A stretch of 54,838 bases of DNA, taken from the NCBI GenBank assembly GCA_031976175.1, contig DALYLR010000025.1:1-54838 (forward strand). Reading direction: 5' to 3'. Positions 26,281 through 34,489 of this stretch are shown here, piece by piece; the stretch's first letter is position 1; the number at the start of each line of letters is the position of its first letter. Source of the stretch: DMER01 sp003451645. GTDB taxonomy: Bacteria > Pseudomonadota > Alphaproteobacteria > Micropepsales > Micropepsaceae. The notes under the pieces are model-generated. The model saw only the letters and a list, made by a program, of their open reading frames with translations, ran no database searches and was not told the origin of the DNA. The position numbers were made by a program, and so were the translations under genes.

Positions 26281-26923
26281 GGTCTTGCTGCAAGGACCTC
26301 ACATAATCCGTGAGGCCCGTTTGACGATGCCGCCGCAGGCGTTCCGCACTCACAACACTGCAGAGCGACTTCAGCGCTTGGTCGATGTCATGATTGACGA
26401 TGACATAATCATATTCGGCCCAATGGCTCATCTCGTCATGGGCCTTGGCCATGCGCCGGGCGACAATCTCCGGCGCGTCTTGTGCGCGCGCTTTCAGCCG
26501 CCGCTCCAAATCTTGCATCGAAGGGGGCAAGATAAAGACCCGCACGAGGTCGTCACGGGCGGTGCGTTCCAATTGCTGCGTGCCCTGCCAATCGATGTCA
26601 AAGAGAATGTCATGCCCAGCCATGAGCGCCTCCTGCACCGGCTTTGCAGGGGTTCCGTATAGATTGTCGAAAACGCGGGCATTCTCGAGCAGTTCGCCCC
26701 GGTTGACCATCAAGCGGAACTCTTCCGGGCTGACAAAGTAATAATCCGTACCATGAGCTTCGCCAGGGCGGCGCGCCCGCGTTGTTACGGACACTGACAA
26801 TTTTATGATTGGATCGGCCGCAATCAGCATGCGGGCAAGGGTGGTCTTACCCGCACCAGACGGGCTCGACAAGACCAGCATCATCCCGCGCCGCGTAATG
26901 GCGGGCCCGCCCTCACTCGACAT
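26276..26923 (-). CDS. gmk: Guanylate kinase
   Basis: Phosphorylates GMP to GDP. 215 residues from the ATG at 26923 (MSSEGGPAITRRGMM), which overlaps the yicC end by 11 bases and has AAGGAG about 10 bases upstream; an ATG 9 codons earlier lies inside yicC and is less likely. P-loop LSSPSGAGKTTLARML, GMP-binding 'SVSVTTRARRPGEAHGTDY', and the lid-like FDIDWQGTQQL. The gmk-yicC pairing is widespread. Ends in the nested inverted repeat shared with rsmA. Confidence 0.96.
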   Translation of the reverse strand: MSSEGGPAITRRGMMLVLSSPSGAGKTTLARMLIAADPIIKLSVSVTTRARRPGEAHGTDYYFVSPEEFRLMVNRGELLENARVFDNLYGTPAKPVQEALMAGHDILFDIDWQGTQQLERTARDDLVRVFILPPSMQDLERRLKARAQDAPEIVARRMAKAHDEMSHWAEYDYVIVNHDIDQALKSLCSVVSAERLRRHRQTGLTDYVRSLQQDR

Positions 26924-27800
26924 TCTGCACTTGCTCCTTGAACTGATCAACGCAGGCCTTCAGGGCTAGGCCTGCCCTGGTGAGGTCCAGATCGGCCGAC
27001 TTCGCGCATAAAGTGTTGGCCTCACGGTTCAATTCCTGGGCCAAAAAGTCGAGCCGCCTGCCCACTGCCTCGCCTTGCTCCAAGAGCTCGCGCGCTTGCG
27101 CAATATGCGCCGTCAACCGGTCCAGTTCTTCGCGCACATCAGCCTTGACCGCGAGGAGTGCCAGTTCCTGCGCCAACCGGTCAGGCGAGACCGAGGCACC
27201 TGCCCCCAACAACATCTTGATCTGCTCTTCAAGCTTTGCCCGCATCGTGTCAGGCTGCGTGGCGGCACTGCGGGCGGCGGTGGCCACAAGAGATTCCATA
27301 TCGTCAATCTGTGCTCTCAGGACCTGTGCAAGTCTGCGCCCTTCGCCGCGGCGCGCCTGCTGCAAGGCATCCAGTGCGGTCGCGAGCGATGTGAGGATCG
27401 CCGCGTCGCGTCCGCTTTGGCCGGCCTCATCTGGCTGAGAGTCGTCGGGTTCAAGAACACCGCGAATCGCCAGGATGCCCTCCGCCGCAGGAGGGCTCAC
27501 ATCCAAGTGCCGCTGCACGAGTTGGATAGCCGCGATGGCTTGAGCCAAGGCATCCGCGTTGACCTTGATCCGTGAGGAGACCGGTTTATTGGAATAGGAC
27601 ACGCTCAAGTTCAGGGCGCCGCGTTTGAAGCGCTCTGCGGCCATGACCCGGATTGGCGCCTCCAGCGTTTCAAGCCCTGGCGCCAAGCGCATTCGCAGAT
27701 CGAGGCCGCGATGATTGACACTGCGCACCTCCCAGAACCAGCTAGCGCCCATATGAGCGCCCTCAGCACGCGCAAACCCGGTCATACTGGCAAGGCTCAT
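26913..27800 (-). CDS. yicC: YicC family endoribonuclease
   Basis: YicC/YloC family. Members have been shown to be endoribonucleases, and E. coli YicC acts in small RNA decay. 295 residues. Family signatures: SMTGFARAEG at the start, 'WEVRSVNHRGLDLRMRL', a central helical part, and the C-terminal 'GRRLDFLAQELNREANTLCAKS' signature followed by LKACVDQFKEQVQNVE. ATG start. Co-transcribed with gmk (11-base overlap). A four-arm palindromic repeat lies in the 240 bases between it and mltG upstream. Confidence 0.93.
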   Translation of the reverse strand: MSLASMTGFARAEGAHMGASWFWEVRSVNHRGLDLRMRLAPGLETLEAPIRVMAAERFKRGALNLSVSYSNKPVSSRIKVNADALAQAIAAIQLVQRHLDVSPPAAEGILAIRGVLEPDDSQPDEAGQSGRDAAILTSLATALDALQQARRGEGRRLAQVLRAQIDDMESLVATAARSAATQPDTMRAKLEEQIKMLLGAGASVSPDRLAQELALLAVKADVREELDRLTAHIAQARELLEQGEAVGRRLDFLAQELNREANTLCAKSADLDLTRAGLALKACVDQFKEQVQNVE

Positions 27801-27845
27801 GGCTTGGTCCTTCGGCAGGAAACACGCGCAACGCGCGAGCCAATA

Positions 27846-28014
27846 CTAGTGGTCCGAATCTGACATTTGCTTCCCATTTATACAGCGACCAGAGCAAATG
27901 TCAGATTCATAAGGACCACTCGCAAACTATTAATTCTAGTGGAGCTTATGAATTTGACATTCGCAACCGAGGTTGATGTTAGCGGGGAAGCGAATTTCAA
28001 ATTCGCTCCACTAG
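27846..28014. repeat. Four-arm palindromic repeat (REP/MITE-like)
   Basis: Four related arms of 25-30 bases: R1 27846-27875 (+), R2 27893-27920 (-), R3 27936-27964 (+), R4 27985-28014 (-). R1 and R2 pair at 24 positions with only an extra TTAT in R2. R3 and R4 pair with an extra TTAT in R3 and one mismatch. R1 also matches R4 at 25 of 30, and R2 matches R3 with about 4 differences. The common core is CTAGTGG..C(TTAT)GAAT.TGA.ATT.GC. No reading frame inside. Lies between mltG and yicC on their shared transcript. Confidence 0.85.
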
Positions 28015-28040
28015 CGCCAACGGTGTCAGCAGACCAAGGC

Positions 28041-29054
28041 CTAGCCGCCGCCCGCCGCGCGCTGCTTTTCAATTTGCCGCCACCGGGCAACGTTTTTCTC
28101 ATGTTCCTCAAGGGTCGACGCGAATGCGTGACCGCCAGTGCCGTCCGCCACGAAGAAAATGTCCTCAGTGGCCATCGGGTTCAGCACAGCTGCCAGAGAT
28201 TCTCTCCCAGGATTGGCAATGGGCGTCGGCGGCAATCCGGCAATCGCGTAGGTGTTGTAAGGGGTCGCGGCTTGCAGCTCGCTCTGCCGGATGCCCCGCC
28301 CCAATGGATAGCCTTGCGTGATGCCATAGATGATCGTCGGATCCGATTCCAGCCGCATACCTTTGCGCAAGCGATTGACAAACACCCCCGCCACATGCGG
28401 CCGCTCGCGCGGAACGCCCGTTTCCTTTTCAACGATCGAGGCGAGGATGACCGCTTCATACTTGGTCTTGATGGGCAGATCCGGCGCACGTTTCTCCCAC
28501 AACTCATTCAGGACCCTGTTGTGGTCCAGCGCCATCCGCCTCAGCAGCTCGTTGCGCGCCATCCCGCGCGAGAAGACATAAGTCTCAGGCAAGAGCTGGC
28601 CTTCCGTAGGCAGAACAGTGACATCGCCGGACAAGGCCTCATGCTTGCGCACAAGTTCGATGATCATGGCGGTCGTCAAACCTTCGGGCACCGTCAATTT
28701 ATAAGTGATTGCTTTGCCGGATTCGAAAATGACCAAGATGTCTTGCATTGAAGCGCCGGCAGGGACGGTGTACTCGCCTGCCTTCAAGCCCCCCTGCTTG
28801 CGAAGATAATAGGCCCCCGCTCGAAAGACATAGGCGTTGGAGATAAGGCCGTCTTTCTCTAGCTGCTCGGCGATTTGCGTCAGGCTGGCACCCTTAGGAA
28901 CCACAAACATGGTCTCTTGCGCCAAAGGCCCGGAGCCTTCGAACTCCATCTTTGCCCAATAGGCTGTGCCCGCGGCCCCCGCCATCGCCACCAGGATCAG
29001 CAAAAAAAGATAACCCAGAATCCGCAGCACGGTCTGCCCCACACCAATGACCAA
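28041..29054 (-). CDS. mltG: Endolytic peptidoglycan transglycosylase MltG
   Basis: Inner-membrane enzyme that cuts nascent glycan strands and sets chain length. About 337 residues. N-terminal transmembrane helix ILGYLFLLILVAMAGAAGTA (about 12-31). A LysM-like part holds 'FVVPKGASLTQIAEQL' and TVPEGLTTAMIIELV. The YceG catalytic domain holds ILASIVEKETG (catalytic Glu), 'VFVNRLRKGMRLESDPT', 'YNTYAIAGLPPTPIANPG' and the end 'FVADGTGGHAFASTLEEHE'. No ATG is available at the N-terminus. The frame opens with TTG at 29054, and GTG at 29030, with GGGG upstream, may be the true start. Next to fabF, as is usual. Confidence 0.94.
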   Translation of the reverse strand: MVIGVGQTVLRILGYLFLLILVAMAGAAGTAYWAKMEFEGSGPLAQETMFVVPKGASLTQIAEQLEKDGLISNAYVFRAGAYYLRKQGGLKAGEYTVPAGASMQDILVIFESGKAITYKLTVPEGLTTAMIIELVRKHEALSGDVTVLPTEGQLLPETYVFSRGMARNELLRRMALDHNRVLNELWEKRAPDLPIKTKYEAVILASIVEKETGVPRERPHVAGVFVNRLRKGMRLESDPTIIYGITQGYPLGRGIRQSELQAATPYNTYAIAGLPPTPIANPGRESLAAVLNPMATEDIFFVADGTGGHAFASTLEEHEKNVARWRQIEKQRAAGGG

Positions 29055-29069
29055 AGTTCAAGAGGAAAC

Positions 29070-30335
29070 CTAACCCGGCGGAGCGGTCAAGACCAGCGTC
29101 GCGTTTGTGCCGCCAAATCCAAAACTATTGGAAACGGCCGCGCGCACCTCCCGGGCTTTCGCCTTATGCGGAACCAAGTCGATGGCTGTGTCAATCGATG
29201 GATTGTCGAGGTTCAATGTCGGGGGAACGATCTGGTCGCGGATGGCCAAGATCGAGAATATCGCCTCAACCGCCCCAGCTGCGCCGAGCAAATGCCCGAT
29301 CGAGGATTTGGTTGACGACATTGAGACTGATCCAGCGGCATTTCCAAACAAGCGCTCGACAGCCTTGAGTTCGATTTCATCCCCCAGCGGTGTCGATGTG
29401 CCGTGAGCATTGATGTAGTCGATATCGCTGACACTCAAGCCTGAACGCGCCAACGCCATCCGCATGGAACGGAAGCCGCCGTCGCCATCCTCAGCAGGCG
29501 CCGTGATGTGATAGGCATCGCCCGTTAGGCCATAGCCTTTGATCTCCGCATAAATGCGCGCACCACGAGCCTTTGCGTGGTTGAGCTCCTCAAGGACAAC
29601 GACCCCTGAACCCTCGCCCATCAAAAACCCGTCGCGGTCCTTGTCATAGGGGCGCGACGCGCGCTCGGGCGTGTCATTAAAGCCGGTCGAGAGCGCACGG
29701 CAGGCTGCAAAGCCAGCCATCCCGAGGCGGCAAACCGCAGCCTCTGCTCCGCCTGCCACCATGATGTCTGCATCGTCCAGAGCAATCAAACGGGCCGCGT
29801 CACCAATTGCGTGCGCGCCTGTCGAGCAAGCGGTCACGACCGAATGATTTGGCCCCTTGAGGCCAAAACGGATCGACACTTGCCCCGATGCTAAGTTGAT
29901 TAAGCGGCCGGGGATAAAGAAGGGGCTTAGGCGGCGCGGACCCTTCTCGTGCAGGAGGATGGCGCCCTCCTCAATCCCGGGTAGGCCGCCAATGCCCGAA
30001 CCGATCATGACGCCTGCGCGCGTACGCTCTTCCTCGGTATCAAGCTTGAGCCCAGAGTCGTCCCAAGCCTGCTGCGCGGCCGCCAACGCAAACACAATAA
30101 AGTCGTCGATCCGGCGGAGCTCCTTGCTGTCGACCCACTGCTCCGCGTTAAAGGTGCTGTCGCTGCCGTCGCCGCGAGGAACCGTCGCTGCGATGCGGGC
30201 GGGAAGATCATCGACCTTAAAGGTCGTGATCGGTTTTGCCCCGCTTTGCCCTGCGAGCACCCGCGACCACGACGCCTCGACCCCGCAGCCAAGCGGGCTA
30301 ACCATTCCCAAGCCCGTGACGACAACGCGGCGCAT
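29070..30335 (-). CDS. fabF: 3-oxoacyl-ACP synthase II
   Basis: Condensing enzyme of fatty acid elongation. Adds malonyl-ACP units, with a special role in unsaturated C16 to C18 extension in type II systems. 421 residues from the ATG at 30335 (MRRVVVTGLGMVSPLG). Catalytic triad: Cys in VTACSTGAHAIGDA, His in NAHGTSTPLGDE and His in SSIGHLLGAAGAVE, with the C-terminal SFGFGGTNA loop. It begins 5 bases after the acpP stop and is followed by mltG after 15 bases. Part of the fabD-fabG-acpP-fabF run. Confidence 0.97.
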   Translation of the reverse strand: MRRVVVTGLGMVSPLGCGVEASWSRVLAGQSGAKPITTFKVDDLPARIAATVPRGDGSDSTFNAEQWVDSKELRRIDDFIVFALAAAQQAWDDSGLKLDTEEERTRAGVMIGSGIGGLPGIEEGAILLHEKGPRRLSPFFIPGRLINLASGQVSIRFGLKGPNHSVVTACSTGAHAIGDAARLIALDDADIMVAGGAEAAVCRLGMAGFAACRALSTGFNDTPERASRPYDKDRDGFLMGEGSGVVVLEELNHAKARGARIYAEIKGYGLTGDAYHITAPAEDGDGGFRSMRMALARSGLSVSDIDYINAHGTSTPLGDEIELKAVERLFGNAAGSVSMSSTKSSIGHLLGAAGAVEAIFSILAIRDQIVPPTLNLDNPSIDTAIDLVPHKAKAREVRAAVSNSFGFGGTNATLVLTAPPG

Positions 30336-30340
30336 TGGCG

Positions 30341-30580
30341 TCAAGCCGGAGATTTTTCTTTGATGTACTTCACTGCGTCGCCAACCGTCAGAATGGTTTC
30401 CGCGACATCATCCGGGATTTCCACGTTGAACTCTTCTTCAAAGGCCATAACGAGTTCAACAGCATCCAAACTGTCAGCACCCAGATCTTCAATCAGGCTG
30501 GCGCTTTCCGTGACCTTTTCTGGCTCAACGCTCAAGTGCTCGACAACGATCTTTTTGACGCGTTCAGCGATATCGCTCAT
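30341..30580 (-). CDS. acpP: Acyl carrier protein
   Basis: 79-residue acidic helical carrier. The phosphopantetheine arm attaches to Ser37 in GADSLDAVELVMAFEEEF. The ATG at 30580 (MSDIAERVKKIVVEHL) is chosen over longer in-frame readings because it is the universal AcpP start and has GAGGG upstream. It carries growing chains for FabD, FabG and FabF, all encoded here, and also for lipid A and lipoate synthesis. A 246-base gap upstream (to fabG) probably holds a strong separate promoter, as acpP usually needs high expression. TTGGCA and TTGTCC boxes are seen there on the minus strand but no clear -10 could be chosen. Confidence 0.97.
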   Translation of the reverse strand: MSDIAERVKKIVVEHLSVEPEKVTESASLIEDLGADSLDAVELVMAFEEEFNVEIPDDVAETILTVGDAVKYIKEKSPA

Positions 30581-30826
30581 GACCCTCGGATCCTTTTGGT
30601 GCGAGATAATGCAAATTCCAACAACTTCAGACTCTGGATTGCGTGCCGGGTCAAGAGGCATTCTCCGGCCTTCTGGCCGCCAATTCGAAACCTGCCTCAA
30701 CGCCTAACCGAATCCCTTGTGAGAGACGTCGTTCTTGATTTCGTAACACACCGCATAAACCCTTGCCAACTGGCGTGGACAAGAGAAGTCCCGGTTTTTG
30801 GCCAGACTATCGGATGATACAGCCGA

Positions 30827-31564
30827 TCAGATCATCGCCATGCCGCCGTTGACGTGCAGAGTCTGACCGGTGACATAGCTTGCCTCGTCACTCGCCAAAT
30901 AGACTGCGGCTGCAGCAACGTCCGCCCCGGTTCCAAGGCGCCCAGCGGGAATCCGCCCCATGATTGCCTCCTTTTGCGCTTCGGTCAGCGCATCGGTCAT
31001 CGGTGACCGAATGAAGCCGGGCGCAATGGCGTTGACCGTGATGTTCCGGCTCGCAATCTCTTGGGCGAGACTTTTGACCATACCGATCATGCCAGCTTTT
31101 GACGCGGCATAGTTGCCTTGGCCGGGATTGCCGGTCACGCCGACGACAGACGTAATGGCAATGATGCGCCCCCAACGTTTTTTCATCATCGGCCGCACGA
31201 CGGCCCGCGCCAAGCGAAAGGTCGCCGTCAGATTGACGGCCAGCACTTCGTCCCACTCCTCATCCTTCATACGCATGAACAAATTGTCGCGCGTGATGCC
31301 GGCGTTGGCGACCAAGATGTCAAGCCCGCCAAGTAAACCCTCTACGGTCTTGGGCAAGGCCTCAACCTCTTGCGGCTGGGACAGATTGCATGGCGCGATC
31401 ACGCAATTGGCGCCAATCTCTGCAGCCAGTGCCTCCAATGCGCCAACACGCGTGCCTGACAGCGCAACTTTGGCCCCACGGGTCGCCAAAGCCCGGGCGA
31501 TGTCCTGGCCGATGCCGCCCGACGCGCCCGTGACCAGTGCGCTCTTGCCGCTCAGATCAAACAT
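30827..31564 (-). CDS. fabG: 3-oxoacyl-ACP reductase
   Basis: NADPH-dependent short-chain dehydrogenase for the first reduction of each elongation cycle. 245 residues, ATG start. TGASGGIG cofactor motif near residue 14, NAGITRDNLFMRMKDEEWD, catalytic Ser in 'IIAITSVVGVTGNPGQ', and Tyr/Lys in NYAASKAG. The C-terminus 'GQTLHVNGGMAMI' is typical. Lies 30 bases after fabD. An ATCGG...CCGAT mini-hairpin after its stop may mark a partial transcript end before acpP. Confidence 0.97.
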   Translation of the reverse strand: MFDLSGKSALVTGASGGIGQDIARALATRGAKVALSGTRVGALEALAAEIGANCVIAPCNLSQPQEVEALPKTVEGLLGGLDILVANAGITRDNLFMRMKDEEWDEVLAVNLTATFRLARAVVRPMMKKRWGRIIAITSVVGVTGNPGQGNYAASKAGMIGMVKSLAQEIASRNITVNAIAPGFIRSPMTDALTEAQKEAIMGRIPAGRLGTGADVAAAAVYLASDEASYVTGQTLHVNGGMAMI

Positions 31565-31594
31565 GGTGTCTTTCGTCCTTCATATGCGTTGGAG

Positions 31595-32560
31595 CTAGCC
31601 ACGTGTTTGGGTCAGGACAGCTTGAAAAGCCTCGATATCCTTTGGCGTTTCCAAGTTTACCAACATCAACTCAGCGTCAGTGCGCTTCGCCTGTCCGGTG
31701 AGTACCTTGCCCGCCCCCACTTCCACCAGAGTCGAGTAGCCCTTCGGCCGCAAGCTCAAAACCGTCTCACGCCAGCGCACACGGCCTGTCACCTGGGCAA
31801 CAAGAGCCGTGCGGATGGCGGCAGGATCAGACAACCATTCCAAAGACACATTAGCAATAACGGGGACCCTTGGCGGCAAGAGCTGTGCCTCGTTCAGGGC
31901 CTCCGCCATCTCTCGCGCAGCAGGCGCCATGAGCGCACAATGGAACGGCGCGCTGACGGCCACAGGCAGCACGCGTTTTACCCCCTTGGCCTTGGCGATA
32001 TCGCTTACGCGATCGATCGCCGCCTTGTGGCCAGACAGAACCACTTGTCCCGGCGCATTGTCGTTAGCGATCTCACATAGTTCGTTCGCTGTGGAGGCTT
32101 CGCTGGCAATGGCTTGGGCCACGTCGATTTCAGCGCCCAGAGGAATGGCCATCGCACCAACGCCAACCGGAACCGCCTTCTGCATCGCAATCCCTCGCCG
32201 GCGCAGCAATCGCGCTGCGTCTGCAAGCGAAAACGCGCCTGCAGCTGTCAGAGCCGAATACTCCCCGAGGGAGTGTCCGGCAACCACCTGGGCATGCGTG
32301 CCCCACCGAAAGCCACACTGCGTCTCGAGAACCCGGATGACGGCCAAGCTGACTGCCATGAGAGCCGGTTGCGCGTTCTCGGTCAGGCGCAGCCCCGCCT
32401 CGTCGTCACCCCACATGATCTTTGACAAATGCTGGCTGAGCGCGGCGTCAACCTCGTCAAAGACGTCACGCGCCGCCCTGAAGGCCTGCGCCAGCTCACG
32501 CCCCATGCCAAGGCTCTGACTTCCCTGCCCGGGAAAAACAAATGCTACCTGCTGCGCCAT
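31595..32560 (-). CDS. fabD: Malonyl-CoA:ACP transacylase
   Basis: Loads malonyl groups from CoA onto ACP. 321 residues from the ATG at 32560 (MAQQVAFVFPGQGSQS). An in-frame extension of 39 codons upstream has no family support. Active-site Ser in VAGHSLGEYSAL, His in VSAPFHCALM, and Gln in FPGQGSQ. First gene of the fab run. Malonyl-CoA would come from the acetyl-CoA carboxylase whose AccB and AccC are encoded at 49993-51923. A palindrome at 32658-32677 upstream may be an operator. Confidence 0.97.
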   Translation of the reverse strand: MAQQVAFVFPGQGSQSLGMGRELAQAFRAARDVFDEVDAALSQHLSKIMWGDDEAGLRLTENAQPALMAVSLAVIRVLETQCGFRWGTHAQVVAGHSLGEYSALTAAGAFSLADAARLLRRRGIAMQKAVPVGVGAMAIPLGAEIDVAQAIASEASTANELCEIANDNAPGQVVLSGHKAAIDRVSDIAKAKGVKRVLPVAVSAPFHCALMAPAAREMAEALNEAQLLPPRVPVIANVSLEWLSDPAAIRTALVAQVTGRVRWRETVLSLRPKGYSTLVEVGAGKVLTGQAKRTDAELMLVNLETPKDIEAFQAVLTQTRG

Positions 32561-33109
32561 CAATGCCCCAACTTTCCCGCCGCCGGCCCATATGCCGCAG
32601 TCTTGCGCAATATGCTCAAGTGGCGCCGCTCTAAAACACCTGCCAATGGGGTAGATGTTGCAATTTGGGAAATGCAAGCATTTTATTTTTCATTCGCCGC
32701 TCAACATCCTGGGCAGATTCGAAGCATCCTATAATTGTATCATCTGTCACAGGTATCTGCGGTGCAAGAACGGTGTTGCATCGCTGCATCACACCGAAAA
32801 CGTCTGTTCATCACGAAAATCGTGATTTTGTGCTCCGTCTTGGTCCCAAGCAGTTTTGCCAGTTGCAGACTGACAACAGTCGTGCGAGCCCTACCGCGCA
32901 CGTTTGAGCGCTTGCGGCGCGGAATTCCCTGTAAAATTCGCTGCTTGCACAACTGGCGGCAACCTTGCAGAAAACAGAATCAGATGCTTGGCCTTGACGC
33001 GAAAATTGGCGATCATGGCGAGAGGCTGTAGATGCGAGTGCCCCCACGTCGCTGAGTGAAGAAAGCGGCGGCATGCACTCATTGGTTGTAGTATTCGGTG
33101 GAGTGTTTG
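32561..33109. other. 549-base divergent region between fabD and the M23 gene
   Basis: No gene seen. Contains the palindrome at 32658-32677, a perfect TATAAT at 32730-32735 on the plus strand without a good -35, an imperfect hairpin at 32812-32832 and GACTG/CAGTC near 32870. Promoters for both directions should be here. Confidence 0.5.
32658..32677. promoter_or_regulatory. Candidate operator upstream of fabD
   Basis: TTGCAATTT (32658-32666) and GAAATGCAA (32669-32677) form a 20-base imperfect palindrome (TTGCA/TGCAA perfect at the ends), about 100 bases before the fabD start. The shape suits a dimeric repressor. No specific regulator is assigned. Confidence 0.35.
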
Positions 33110-34486
33110 ATGTCAGCATCGACCGCAGCAAAGCTTTACCGGTGGGCGTTCCCGCACCGCCAATTTTATGTCCGCAGCCGGGGTTCGGTTGCGTTTTACG
33201 AATTGTCTCCAGCAACCCAAATTCTTTTCGCCTCCGCAATCGCAGCGCTGGTTCTTTGGGTCGCTTATGCCTCTGTCATGGTCATCTTCAATGAGGACAT
33301 TATTGCGGCCAAGGATCGCCGGCATGCAAACCGCGTTGCCGAGCTTGAGAGCCAAATCTTCGCGTTGCAGGTTGAGAAGCAAGAATTGAATGGCGTGCTG
33401 CAGCTGGCGGAGGAGCGCTTCCAAAATCACACCGCTAACCTTGAAGGCAAATACCGCAAGCTCACCAATCTTTGGATGAAGAAAGAGGCAATGCTGCGCG
33501 ACCGCACCGAGATTAAGCGGAAGGTCGCGGTGATGGAGGGCTTTGCCGGCCGTCGTAACTTCGCTGAACGCTTGGCCACCGAAGGCGCAAATGAGCTGAC
33601 CATTATCGCAGAATCGATCGATCCTGTCGCGCGCATGTCCAAAGGCATCGCCCCGCAGACACAATCGACAATGTCCTTTGTTACCGCCGCAATGGCGCCT
33701 AAGCCGGTTTATGGCGGCAAAGCGACGATGCAGAATGTCTTCATCAAGCGCATCACCGAATACGAAGACCGGTTGATCGCGCTTCGGCGCATCCCAGTTT
33801 CAATCCTGCGCGAGGCGAATGATGAAGCGCAGTCGAACGTCGACAAGATCGAGACCCAATTGGGCACCACTGGCATTAGCGTGAACGAGCTTGTGGCCAA
33901 TCTGGGCGGCGTCAATCGCAACTCGGGTGTTGGCGGCCCGCTCATTCCGTTGCACACCGCGCGCAACGCGGCGGTCGATCCGGAGTTAGATGAATTTGAC
34001 AGGCAATTCGCTAGAGCCTCTCTCGCGTTCAACCGGCTGGAAACGCTCACGACCGTGATGTCGCGCCTGCCCTTGGTCACGCCCGTGGATAACGGCCGCT
34101 ACCGGTTGACCAGCGGCTTTGGCTACCGCGTCGATCCGTTCACGGGGCGGGGCGCGCTTCATTCAGGCACAGACCTCGCCGGGGATCATGGAACGCCGAT
34201 CCTAGCAACGGCGACAGGCAAAGTCGTCAGGGCGGAGCGCACGGGCGCCTATGGCAACATGGTCGAAATTGATCATGGGTTTGGTATTCGGACGCGCTAC
34301 GGGCATTTGTCAGCAATTCTCGTGAACGAGGGTGACCGCGTTGGCTTCCGTCAGAAGGTTGGGCTGATGGGATCAACCGGCCGCAGCACGGGCACTCACT
34401 TGCATTATGAGATTTGGTTTCGGGATTGGGCGCGCGATCCCATGAAGTTTTTCCACGCGGGGCGGTTCGTACACGAAGGGTCATGA
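33110..34486 (+). CDS. Membrane-anchored M23 endopeptidase (LmdC-like) paired with bactofilin
   Basis: 458 residues from the ATG at 33110, with GGTGGAG just upstream. Layout: a basic cytoplasmic tail (1-36) with FPHRQFYVRSRGSVAFYELS, one transmembrane helix (about 37-60), a long periplasmic coiled coil (about 68-145; AELESQIFALQVEKQELNGV), a helical region, then an M23 LytM domain from about 345. The zinc ligands appear intact: HSGTDLAG (H-x3-D), YGHLS and HLHYE. It should cut peptidoglycan cross-links. It lies 3 bases before a bactofilin gene. The same architecture and pairing is described for LmdC with BacA in Hyphomonas, where they shape the stalk. Here the role in shape is inferred. Confidence 0.93.
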   Translation: MSASTAAKLYRWAFPHRQFYVRSRGSVAFYELSPATQILFASAIAALVLWVAYASVMVIFNEDIIAAKDRRHANRVAELESQIFALQVEKQELNGVLQLAEERFQNHTANLEGKYRKLTNLWMKKEAMLRDRTEIKRKVAVMEGFAGRRNFAERLATEGANELTIIAESIDPVARMSKGIAPQTQSTMSFVTAAMAPKPVYGGKATMQNVFIKRITEYEDRLIALRRIPVSILREANDEAQSNVDKIETQLGTTGISVNELVANLGGVNRNSGVGGPLIPLHTARNAAVDPELDEFDRQFARASLAFNRLETLTTVMSRLPLVTPVDNGRYRLTSGFGYRVDPFTGRGALHSGTDLAGDHGTPILATATGKVVRAERTGAYGNMVEIDHGFGIRTRYGHLSAILVNEGDRVGFRQKVGLMGSTGRSTGTHLHYEIWFRDWARDPMKFFHAGRFVHEGS

Positions 34487-34489
34487 GCA

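Noticed and set aside
32812..32832. Imperfect hairpin CACGAAAATC/GATTTTGTG
   Set aside because: Bulged and short, not next to a gene end or a clear promoter; kept only as a note in the fabD-M23 region.
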